DNA of 7,844 bases from an uncultured archaeon (GTDB lineage: Archaea; Aenigmatarchaeota; Aenigmatarchaeia; CG10238-14; SCSR01). Shown here piece by piece: positions 1-5,984 of the stretch. The translations under genes and the position numbers were made by a program. Below the pieces are notes generated by a model. The model searched no databases, was not told the origin of the DNA, and worked only from the letters and a program-made list of their open reading frames with translations. Every line of letters starts with the position of its first letter. The stretch's first letter is position 1. The stretch spans positions 1 to 7,844 of the forward strand of contig CALIKW010000031.1 of NCBI GenBank assembly GCA_938017915.1, written 5' to 3'.

Positions 1-440
1 AGAAAAGTATATGGTTTAATAAACCTCAACTTTTTCTGCTCAGTTTTGCAGTATGGACATTTCTTTTTAATATACTTAACTATCTCCTTAACCTTAGCCT
101 TCTTTTCCTTTAACTTTTGAATTTCCTCACTACTTATTAAAATTCTCCCGCACTTTCTACAAGTGCATTTTAACAAAGCAAAAATAAATTTTGCATAGTG
201 AACATGAATTACTGGTTTCGTAAGTTCTAAAACACCAAAATGACCTTGACATTCACCAATCCTTCCACCACAAGTTCTGCATCTTACTCCTGGATCAACA
301 ACACCAAGCCTTGGGTCCATTAAGCCACCTTCTATAGGATAGCCTTCTTCATCATAAAGCTCGGTTTTTGTTATTTTTGCCACTGCCATTTTCCTTATTA
401 TTTCAGGACTTAAAAAGCTGAAAGTTATTTTTTCCAGCAT
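1..440 (-). CDS. rpoA1: DNA-directed RNA polymerase subunit A' (N-terminal part, truncated by window edge)
   Basis: This encodes the first 146 residues of archaeal RNAP subunit A', the N-terminal part of the largest subunit, which forms the clamp and, further on, the active site. My translation shows the conserved MDPRLGVVDPG stretch at residues 41-51, followed by the clamp-core zinc site C54, C57, C64, H67. A second zinc site follows, with C94/C97 in CRKC and C128/C131 in CPYC. The catalytic NADFDGD motif lies beyond the window. The start is ATG at 440, one base overlapping the rpoB1 stop (TGATG), with a GGAGG ribosome site 4 nt upstream inside the end of rpoB1. An in-frame ATG at 443 directly precedes it and would give an ATGA overlap, but lies only 1 nt from that site. 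It is the last visible gene of the operon and translation is probably coupled to rpoB1. The usual PGHFGH is here QGHFGV; the zinc ligands themselves are intact. Confidence 0.96.
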   Translation of the reverse strand, partial: MLEKITFSFLSPEIIRKMAVAKITKTELYDEEGYPIEGGLMDPRLGVVDPGVRCRTCGGRIGECQGHFGVLELTKPVIHVHYAKFIFALLKCTCRKCGRILISSEEIQKLKEKKAKVKEIVKYIKKKCPYCKTEQKKLRFIKPYTF

Positions 441-2236
441 CATTCCTCCCTCACATACATTTTTGGATAAATTAGCATGCTCTTCAACTCATCTAGCATA
501 AGCTTAAAAGCATAGCTCATTTCAACTTCAACTATTTTTGAATCACCACACACAGGACAATACTTTTTATTCTTTACATTATCAATAACTGCAACCATTC
601 CACAATTAGTACATACAGGAACAGGAGTTTTGTCAGAATCAAACCTTTCTTTTAAGGCAAGTGCAGCACCATGCGCAATCAAGCAATCCTTTTCCATTTC
701 TCCAAGCCTTAAACCACCTTCTTTGCTTCTTCCTTCAGTTGGTTGTTTTGTTAGTAAAGTTACTGGACCCCTAGACCTTGCATGAATCTTATTAGAAACA
801 AGATGGTCCAATTTTTGATAGAAACAGCTTCCTATGAAAATTTCAGCCTCAAATTTCTTTCCTGTTCTTCCATCATACATCACTTCTCTCCCATCATTTT
901 TAAAACCATATTGCTGAAGTAAACTTCTTATATCCTTTTCGCTAAATGGGTTGAAAGGTGGTGAGAGTATTTGCTCACCTTTAATTGCAGAAACTTTGCC
1001 TGCAAGAATTTCAAGTAGTTGACCCATTGTCATCCTAGAAGGAATGCTGTGAGGATTAAATATTATATCTGGTACTATACCATCTTCTGTGAATGGCATG
1101 TCTTCTTGAGGAACAATTAAGCCTATAACACCTTTTTGCCCATGTCTGCTCGCAAACTTATCACCTATTTCAGGAACTTTCAAATCCCTAACTACAACTT
1201 TTACAAGTTTTGTTCCTTCTACAGTTTCGGTTATAAAAACTCTATCTACTATACCTTTATCTCCATGCCTTAATCTAACAGAAGTTTCCCTTATATTTTC
1301 TATTCCTGTTATGAACTGATCCATTGTTCCAAGAAACCTCAATGGTGAAATTCTTCCAATAAGAACATCATCAGAATTTACGATAGTTTCTGGATTTACT
1401 ATACCATCTTCAGGCAAATGCTTATAAGCTTCTTCACCAGCATATCCTCTAACACCTGGCTGTGGAATTCCTATAATATCTTCTTGCCCACCCATATATC
1501 TTTTCTGCTCTGCTTCATATGTTCTAAACATGAAAGACCAGAAAAGACCCCTTTGAATCGAGCTTGCGTTTATTACTATAGCATCCTCCATATTATATCC
1601 TTCAAAACATGCTAAAGCAATTATTATGTTTGAACCAGAAGGATGTCTATCATAATTCATTACTTTGTGAAAATAGGTTTGAACAAGGGGGACTTGAGGA
1701 TAAACCAACACGTTTGACTTTGTATCTGTTCTGCTTAAGTAGTTTGAAATAAAGAGACCTATTGATTGACCTATCATCTTTGCTCCATAATTCACTCTAT
1801 CTCCTCTATTAAATTCTGGATAAGGAATAAAGGATGCAGAAAGGCCGAGTATAACTGAAGGATCTAATTCTAAGTGAGTATGTTCTTCTGTTAATTCATC
1901 TTCCCTTAAAGCAATAAGAGCATTTTCTTCTTCTTCAGCATCAAGATACTCTATTATTCCTTCCTTAACTAAATCATCCCATTTCATCTCTCCTTTTTTC
2001 AATTTTTCTACATGATCTTTTGTGAGCAAAGGCTTTCTGTTTTTAACCACAATCAAAGGTCTTCTTACCCTACCAGAATCTGAGAGAATTCTAACTTCAT
2101 CTAAGTGAGGGTGATAAGCAATGTTTAATTGAGATGAAATAATTCCTTTCCTTCTTTTTTCAACTATCTCATTAACAAATTCCTCCGGATTTTCAATTGA
2201 CCCAATAAACCTTCCATCTAAAAATACATCTGTCAT
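440..2236 (-). CDS. rpoB1: DNA-directed RNA polymerase subunit B' (C-terminal half of split RpoB)
   Basis: This 598-aa protein is the C-terminal half of the second-largest RNAP subunit. It supplies the hybrid-binding region and part of the active site, and works with B'' as one split beta-like subunit. Visible marks: the archaeal B' N-terminus with GRVRRPLIVV near residues 55-64; GYNMEDAI at 213-220, whose E-D pair sits at the catalytic centre in homologues; RHGDKG at 323-328; GDKFASRHGQKG at 358-369; NPHSIPSRMTMGQ at 394-406; GEMEKDC at 512-518; and a C-terminal zinc site C542, C545, C560, C563. Length is normal for B'. The start ATG at 2236 overlaps the rpoB2 stop as ATGA, with a GGTGA ribosome site about 6 nt upstream inside rpoB2. 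The stop overlaps the rpoA1 start. No intein or frameshift is visible. Confidence 0.98.
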   Translation of the reverse strand: MTDVFLDGRFIGSIENPEEFVNEIVEKRRKGIISSQLNIAYHPHLDEVRILSDSGRVRRPLIVVKNRKPLLTKDHVEKLKKGEMKWDDLVKEGIIEYLDAEEEENALIALREDELTEEHTHLELDPSVILGLSASFIPYPEFNRGDRVNYGAKMIGQSIGLFISNYLSRTDTKSNVLVYPQVPLVQTYFHKVMNYDRHPSGSNIIIALACFEGYNMEDAIVINASSIQRGLFWSFMFRTYEAEQKRYMGGQEDIIGIPQPGVRGYAGEEAYKHLPEDGIVNPETIVNSDDVLIGRISPLRFLGTMDQFITGIENIRETSVRLRHGDKGIVDRVFITETVEGTKLVKVVVRDLKVPEIGDKFASRHGQKGVIGLIVPQEDMPFTEDGIVPDIIFNPHSIPSRMTMGQLLEILAGKVSAIKGEQILSPPFNPFSEKDIRSLLQQYGFKNDGREVMYDGRTGKKFEAEIFIGSCFYQKLDHLVSNKIHARSRGPVTLLTKQPTEGRSKEGGLRLGEMEKDCLIAHGAALALKERFDSDKTPVPVCTNCGMVAVIDNVKNKKYCPVCGDSKIVEVEMSYAFKLMLDELKSMLIYPKMYVREE

Positions 2237-3714
2237 TTTTTCACCTTTAACAAATTTTCTAAAACTTTCACTTCTTTTTCATCAGCACCCTTTGTAACTT
2301 GAGCAAGAACTGCAAGATATTTTCTCAAACCTATCGTTGCTCCTTCTGGTGTTTCACTCGTACATAATTTACCAAAGTGCGTTGGGTGTAATTCCCTTGC
2401 CTCAAAATGTTCTTGAGTAGAAGTTAGTGGTGAAAGAACATTTCTCATATGAGAAATTGTTTTTGTATAGCTTCCCCTCTCTAGCCTTTGACTTACACCA
2501 GTCCTTCCTCCAACCCATGAGCCTATAGCTAAAGCAGAAACTATCTGATTAGTTAAAACATTCGATTCAACAATTGCTTGAAGCGGAGGTAATCTTCCTC
2601 TCTTTGTAAGCTTTTGATAATTATAAGTTATCCTTGTTATAAGACCCCATTTTCCCAGAAGAATGGATCTTAAAAGAATTTCAAGCAAATCGCCTGCAAG
2701 CCTTAATCTTTTGTTTGAGTAATGGTCTAAATCGTCCTCTTCAATTTTTCCTAAGTGCAATCTTAAAATTTTTGAGATTGCCTTTGCTAAAAATAGAGCT
2801 TTTTCAAGCCTATTCTCAGGTTTTTGACCCAAATGTGGCAATAAGTACCTATCTACAAGCTTCTTTGCTCTAGCTATTCTTTGCTCCTTTTGCGGTATTT
2901 TTAAAAATTTCCCTATTTCTTCCAAAGCTTCTTCTTGAGTAGAAACTTCAACTTCATACAAATTAACGTAAAACTCTTCCTGAATTTCTGGATCAAGAGA
3001 AATTGCTGTTATTATATCTTTATCAGACTCCAAGCCCAAAGCTTTAAGTATTATTGAAATTGGTAATCTTGTAATATTAGCAAAACTTATTGTAATTATT
3101 CCATCCTTTCTTCTTTCTATAAGATGTCTTTGAACATAGCCTTCTTTTTCTGAGTGTATTCTTGCTATTTCTGTTATGTTTTGTGTATCAACTTTTGTTA
3201 CTATTATTCTATTCGGTGCAATTTCTTCTACTAACACCAAAATTCTTTCTGTTCCGTTAATTATGAAATATCCTCCTGGGTCATCAGGGTCTTCACCAGC
3301 CTCTATCAACTCATTCCTAGACATGGTTGAAAGAGGACATATACTAGACTTTACCATTACAGGCAAATCTCCAAAATTAACTGTTGTTGTTTCACTTTCT
3401 ATATTGTTTAAAACTGGTGTCATTTCAACGTACATAGGAGCAGCATAAGTTAAATTCCTAATTCTTGCTTCCATCGGCAAAATATCTCTTATCGAGCCAT
3501 CTGCTTCTTTTACGCAAGGACGAGTTATTCTAAATTCACCCAATTTAATCTTTAAATCACCCAATTCAGGAACATCTGGCTTTATTACACCTATATCCTT
3601 TAAAACTTTTGGTATTCTCCTGTTTATGAAATCGTTATAAGAATCTATTTGATAAGCTACCAAACCTTTTTCTTTAATAAAGGTATTCAACAGAGTTAAA
3701 AAAGTTTCATTCAA
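2233..3714 (-). CDS. rpoB2: DNA-directed RNA polymerase subunit B'' (N-terminal half of split RpoB)
   Basis: This 493-aa protein is the N-terminal half of the split second-largest RNAP subunit (protrusion, lobe and start of the fork). Its N-terminus, ending in GLVAYQIDSYNDFI (17-30), matches the start of archaeal and eukaryotic RpoB/Rpb2. Further signatures are GGYFIINGTERILV (147-160), NKRLRLAGDLL (334-344), GRTGVSQRLERGSY (403-416), HFEARELHPTHFGKLC (436-451) and SETPEG (453-458). It ends shortly after this motif, as expected where archaeal RpoB is split. The start is TTG at 3714: the only nearby ATG (3710) is out of frame and meets a stop after three codons, and a TAA at 3727-3729 blocks any longer in-frame start except the non-standard ATT at 3717. 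The ribosome site is weak (GGGG about 8 nt upstream). The gene begins 4 nt after the rpoH stop. Downstream of SETPEG the sequence GATIGLRKYLA departs from the commoner GPNxGLVKNLA. Confidence 0.96.
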   Translation of the reverse strand: MNETFLTLLNTFIKEKGLVAYQIDSYNDFINRRIPKVLKDIGVIKPDVPELGDLKIKLGEFRITRPCVKEADGSIRDILPMEARIRNLTYAAPMYVEMTPVLNNIESETTTVNFGDLPVMVKSSICPLSTMSRNELIEAGEDPDDPGGYFIINGTERILVLVEEIAPNRIIVTKVDTQNITEIARIHSEKEGYVQRHLIERRKDGIITISFANITRLPISIILKALGLESDKDIITAISLDPEIQEEFYVNLYEVEVSTQEEALEEIGKFLKIPQKEQRIARAKKLVDRYLLPHLGQKPENRLEKALFLAKAISKILRLHLGKIEEDDLDHYSNKRLRLAGDLLEILLRSILLGKWGLITRITYNYQKLTKRGRLPPLQAIVESNVLTNQIVSALAIGSWVGGRTGVSQRLERGSYTKTISHMRNVLSPLTSTQEHFEARELHPTHFGKLCTSETPEGATIGLRKYLAVLAQVTKGADEKEVKVLENLLKVKK

Positions 3715-3718
3715 AATC

Positions 3719-3958
3719 TCAGCCCCTTACAACAACTCTATAATACACTGTTTCTCCAGCAGTTAAACTTTTTCTTCTTATTCTTATTACATCACCAGGC
3801 TTTGCTCCCAAGACTTTAACAACCGGGTCAGAGGATAAAATTCTCGGCAATTGCCTTAAGCTTACTCCATATTTTTTAAGCAATTCTTCCTTCTCTTCTT
3901 CTTTTAAAATCTCGTGCTTTGGAACAAGTTTATGTGAAAATATGTTAAATTCTGGCAT
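3719..3958 (-). CDS. rpoH: DNA-directed RNA polymerase subunit H (Rpb5-like)
   Basis: This is archaeal RNAP subunit H, equivalent to the C-terminal assembly domain of eukaryotic Rpb5, which binds at the jaw of the largest subunit. The 79-aa protein is almost entirely this domain: [19 protein letters not shown] at residues 9-27, then the diagnostic [19 protein letters not shown] at 42-60 and [12 protein letters not shown] at 66-77. Length is typical, since the archaeal subunit lacks the N-terminal jaw domain of Rpb5. It is the first gene of the RNAP operon and its stop (3719-3721) lies 4 nt before the rpoB2 start. The ATG at 3958 has no clear ribosome-binding site; the predicted leader is about 25 nt. 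A TATA box lies at 4005-4012. Confidence 0.97.
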   Translation of the reverse strand: MPEFNIFSHKLVPKHEILKEEEKEELLKKYGVSLRQLPRILSSDPVVKVLGAKPGDVIRIRRKSLTAGETVYYRVVVRG

Positions 3959-3970
3959 GTGAATCAGATA

Positions 3971-3990
3971 GTTTAAAGATTATCTTAAAC
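3971..3990. repeat. Near-palindrome over the predicted rpoH transcription start
   Basis: The core AAGAT-T-ATCTT is a perfect 5-bp inverted repeat about position 3981. Allowing one extra A in the left arm extends it to GTTTAA(A)GAT / ATCTTAAAC, with 9-base arms. It lies 15-34 bp downstream of the TATA box, covering the expected start of transcription, where a repressor would block initiation. Such AT-rich symmetry also arises by chance, so operator function is inference only. Confidence 0.3.
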
Positions 3991-4004
3991 ATTTACTTTA
4001 ATAA

Positions 4005-4012
4005 TATTTAAA
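4005..4012 (-). promoter_or_regulatory. TATA box of the rpoH-rpoB2-rpoB1-rpoA1 operon
   Basis: On the minus strand this reads TTTAAATA and is preceded by a purine-rich stretch (AAAAAG, 4013-4018) resembling a TFB recognition element. The predicted transcription start, about 25 bp downstream, is near 3982, giving a leader of about 25 nt before the rpoH ATG. A second AT-rich TTTAAAA run lies at about 4020-4037 and could be an alternative or the end of the tRNA-Asp transcript. The call rests on motif and spacing only. Confidence 0.55.
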
Positions 4013-4136
4013 CTTTTTGATTTTAAAATTTTTAAAACTGATATTTACTACAAGCGAACTAAAGGAAAATCTGTAGAGTGCAGTTATTTTCTACTTTACT
4101 TGTTAAATCAGATTTTGGTATGAAGATCCTTAAACA

Positions 4137-4209
4137 CGCCTCGGCCGGGATTCGAACCCGGATCGCAGGTGTGACAGACCTGCATCCTAAACCGTTAGAC
4201 GACCGAGGC
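4137..4209 (-). tRNA. tRNA-Asp (anticodon GTC)
   Basis: The 73-nt minus-strand sequence folds as a full cloverleaf. The acceptor is GCCTCGG/CCGAGGC, the D-stem GTCT/GGAT with a 9-nt loop, and the anticodon stem CAGGT/ACCTG with loop CTGTCAC, placing GTC at 34-36. The variable loop is 4 nt and the T-arm is CCGGG-TTCGAAT-CCCGG. The discriminator is G73, as expected for Asp. CCA is not encoded (flank TG). No intron is present. The 5' end is only 2 nt from the 3' end of the 5S rRNA, leaving no room for a separate promoter, so it is very likely co-transcribed with 5S and released by RNase P. Confidence 0.97.
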
Positions 4210-4211
4210 AA

Positions 4212-4334
4212 TTGCTAGCGGACTTCCTGGATTTCCCCTCCCTTTCAGGAGAGTACAACCCAGATCTCCAGAGGGCTTAACTTCCGTGTTCGGATGGGAA
4301 CGGGTGTTTCCCCTCTGATTTGGTCCGCTAGCAA
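4212..4334 (-). rRNA. rrf: 5S ribosomal RNA
   Basis: The minus strand carries the universal 5S core (CCCATCCGAACACGG then AAGTTAAGCC), and the two ends pair in a long terminal helix (TTGCTAGCGGAC with GTCCGCTAGCAA, 12 bp). The ends are set from this helix and could be off by one or two bases; the length of about 123 nt is normal for archaea. No 16S or 23S lies in the window, so the gene is not part of an rRNA operon here. It has its own TATA box about 25 bp upstream and tRNA-Asp directly downstream. Confidence 0.96.
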
Positions 4335-4354
4335 AATAGAATTTAGCTTAAGAA

Positions 4355-4362
4355 TTTAAAAA
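4355..4362 (-). promoter_or_regulatory. TATA box of the 5S-tRNA-Asp unit
   Basis: The minus strand reads TTTTTAAA, preceded by AGCAAAC. Its centre is about 25 bp from the first base of the 5S helix (4334), the normal archaeal TATA-to-start distance, so transcription would begin at or within a few bases of the mature 5S end. It lies in the 53-bp gap after tRNA-Tyr. Confidence 0.6.
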
Positions 4363-4387
4363 GTTTGCTTTTTAATACTATTTTAAA

Positions 4388-4500
4388 TCCCCAGGGGGAG
4401 ATTTGAACTCCCAACCCACCGGTGTCCGAGCAAAGGCTACTAACAAGTGCCACAGCACTTGTCTACAGCCGGTTGCTCTGCCAGATTGAGCTACCTGGGG
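4388..4500 (-). tRNA. tRNA-Tyr (anticodon GTA) with a 39-nt intron
   Basis: The exons are 4463-4500 and 4388-4423. Together they give a 74-nt cloverleaf: acceptor CCCCAGG/CCTGGGG, D-stem GCTC/GAGC, anticodon stem ACCGG/CCGGT, spliced loop CTGTAGA with GTA at 34-36, and T-arm GGGAG-TTCAAAT-CTCCC. C1-G72 and A73 are archaeal tRNA-Tyr identity elements. CCA is not encoded. Without removing an intron between positions 37 and 38 the anticodon arm cannot close. The gene has its own TATA box upstream, and its 5' end lies 34 bp after the stop of the preceding membrane-protein gene. Confidence 0.95.
4424..4462 (-). other. Intron of tRNA-Tyr (37/38 position)
   Basis: The 39-nt insertion follows G37 and ends before A38. 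The boundaries are chosen so that the spliced loop has 7 nt; because A occurs at both junctions, a one-base shift is equivalent. The first 20 nt form a perfect 8-bp hairpin with a TGTG loop (ACAAGTGC with GCACTTGT). A regular bulge-helix-bulge is not obvious: the best fit pairs C32-T33-G34 with CGG near the 3' end of the intron, with ACA as one bulge. tRNA-splicing endonuclease recognition of a relaxed motif is therefore inferred. Confidence 0.8.
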
Positions 4501-4525
4501 CTAAATAATAAAATAAAATTAAGAA

Positions 4526-4533
4526 TTTTTAAA
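4526..4533 (-). promoter_or_regulatory. TATA box of tRNA-Tyr
   Basis: The minus strand reads TTTAAAAA, centred about 29 bp from the tRNA 5' end, so the transcript would carry only a few extra bases. The element starts directly after the stop codon of the upstream membrane-protein gene (4535-4537), so read-through from that gene could interfere with it. Confidence 0.5.
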
Positions 4534-4534
4534 T

Positions 4535-5947
4535 TTATCCCACAGATTTGAGGCTTATTGTTTTTGATAAGGAAACTTTTTTAATTTTTTTCTTATCCAA
4601 ATAACTCATAACCGCCTTCGGAAGGTTTAATACTCCTCCTATTTCGAGTGCAGGCCTAACTCTATAAGTCAAAATTCTTTCTTCTCCAGGTTTCAATAAG
4701 TTTAACTCCCAAAACAAGTAAACTCCGCCACTTGTCTTCTTTACTTTTGGTTTAAGTGTATCGAACTTTTCAGAAAGCTTGAGTATGGAAGGTACAAAAT
4801 CTCTTATTTTAACATCCTCTAAAACATGCCTGCTTCTGTTTTTCACTTCTATTGAAACTGTTATTTCCCTTTCAGGCTCTAATTTTCCAACGTATGAAGA
4901 TTTTTTAACTACAATTGGAGTAAAAGCGAATTTGTATCCAACATAACCAAGGAATATTAATGCTAACGAGAGCAACCAAACATTAAGCAAACTAACCCTA
5001 TAAGTTATTGCAATTTCTTCCCCAGGCCTTATAGTTTCTATAAGCCAATAATATATTACAGAATTTCCAACAGTTTCCACTTTATCAGGCTTCTTTTCTG
5101 GTTGGAAGAAAAAACTTGCAAAGGCTGGCAACGATTCTGAGATATAAAAGGGAGGAGTAGGAGAATTCCCATCATTCTTAACTTTTATTATAACTGTAGA
5201 GGAAAGAATGTTTAACTGAGTTGTTTTTTCTGGGATGTTTGTGTATGTTGGGTTGACATAAAAACTGCTTTTAAGATAATCTATTTCTCTGTTTAAATTA
5301 TCTAGTAGAAAAACACTTATTCCATAACTTCCAGGCTTCTCGTATTTTCCTATACGGTAAGTATATAAAACTTTCTTAGTTTGCTTTGCATCAACTTTTT
5401 CTATTCTTTCCTCAAAAGTTTTTACTATGTTTTGAGACGGATCTTTTATAAAAGTTCTAATAAAAATAGGAGGCGAAACCTCTTCTGAGGGATTTGTAAA
5501 GGAAATTTCTATGGAAACTGTTTCTTCAGGATTTACTTCTTTCTTATCTATAATCAAGCTAGTTAAACAAACAACCTTTCCTTTTACATTCAAATAAACT
5601 GATTTTTGGATTATAGCATTAGTTCTCATGGATTTAACATTTATTGAGAAAGTGGATGAAAATTCTTTTATGCATGGAGGAACTGATATAAAAATGTTAA
5701 CGACTTTTTCTGAGTTTGGAGGAATGGAAACAAAGTAATTTTCAGATGTTATCCTAACATTTTCTATGTTTTGGGGAAATACGGAAATTAAAAAATCATC
5801 TTGAAAGTTTTGGTTGTTCCTTATTAGAATTTCTATTTTTGTTTCTCCCGTGTAACAAGTTATATCAGTTGGAGCTATAACTTCTTGTGAAAATACAGGA
5901 GTTGATAAAAATAGAATTAAAAAAATAAAAAATATTAATTTTTTCAT
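4535..5947 (-). CDS. Secreted or membrane-anchored beta-domain protein with a duplicated domain flanking one membrane segment
   Basis: I do not recognise the family of this 470-aa protein. Residues 1-20 are a strong signal peptide (MKK, a hydrophobic run, then VFSQ with likely cleavage after S20). Residues 21-320 are rich in beta-strand patterns with segments like NEW1/CARDB-type Ig-like domains (for example the one around 130-232). Residues about 321-342 are a single hydrophobic membrane segment followed by a basic stretch (K339, K348, K349, K355), so the C-terminus should face the cytoplasm. Residues 251-318 and 363-430 align without gaps (20 of 68 identical), both ending in PGEE-----TYRV, an internal duplication resembling DUF11-like repeat domains. 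The start ATG at 5947 has a good ribosome site, GGTGG, about 5 nt upstream. It lies 37 bp after the nitroreductase stop and is probably co-transcribed with it, although TTTAAAA boxes in the gap could also act as a promoter. A cell-envelope role is inferred. Confidence 0.85.
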   Translation of the reverse strand: MKKLIFFIFLILFLSTPVFSQEVIAPTDITCYTGETKIEILIRNNQNFQDDFLISVFPQNIENVRITSENYFVSIPPNSEKVVNIFISVPPCIKEFSSTFSINVKSMRTNAIIQKSVYLNVKGKVVCLTSLIIDKKEVNPEETVSIEISFTNPSEEVSPPIFIRTFIKDPSQNIVKTFEERIEKVDAKQTKKVLYTYRIGKYEKPGSYGISVFLLDNLNREIDYLKSSFYVNPTYTNIPEKTTQLNILSSTVIIKVKNDGNSPTPPFYISESLPAFASFFFQPEKKPDKVETVGNSVIYYWLIETIRPGEEIAITYRVSLLNVWLLSLALIFLGYVGYKFAFTPIVVKKSSYVGKLEPEREITVSIEVKNRSRHVLEDVKIRDFVPSILKLSEKFDTLKPKVKKTSGGVYLFWELNLLKPGEERILTYRVRPALEIGGVLNLPKAVMSYLDKKKIKKVSLSKTISLKSVG

Positions 5948-5984
5948 TTATCCACCTTTTAAATATTTCTTTTTAAATTTTAAA

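Noticed and set aside
1418..1615. Plus-strand open frame of 65 codons
   Set aside because: It lies wholly antisense to the conserved middle of rpoB1, and its product shows no family features.
3176..3448. Plus-strand open frame of 90 codons
   Set aside because: It is antisense to conserved rpoB2 sequence (GGYFIINGTERI region) and has no credible ribosome site or family features.
3708..3710. ATG at 3710 as the rpoB2 start
   Set aside because: It is out of frame with the conserved protein and reaches a stop after three codons.
1..3958. Intein or frameshift in the RNAP genes
   Set aside because: All conserved blocks are present in order without insertions, and lengths are normal for split archaeal subunits.
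4045..4136. Possible small RNA between tRNA-Asp and the rpoH promoter
   Set aside because: Only weak 5-bp hairpins (CTACA/TGTAG and GTAGA/TCTAC, mutually exclusive) were found. No C/D box pair, no H/ACA pattern and no promoter fit. It is probably trailer and spacer.
4120..4215. Short plus-strand open frame starting ATGAAGATCC
   Set aside because: It reads through the antisense of tRNA-Asp; the GC-rich codons are those of the tRNA, not of a protein.
4381..4388. Encoded CCA ends on the tRNAs
   Set aside because: Bases after the discriminators read TTT (Tyr) and TG (Asp), so CCA must be added after transcription.
4137..4500. tRNA genes as an integration site for a mobile element
   Set aside because: No copy of a tRNA 3' end, integrase gene or direct repeat was seen on either side; the flanks are core genes.
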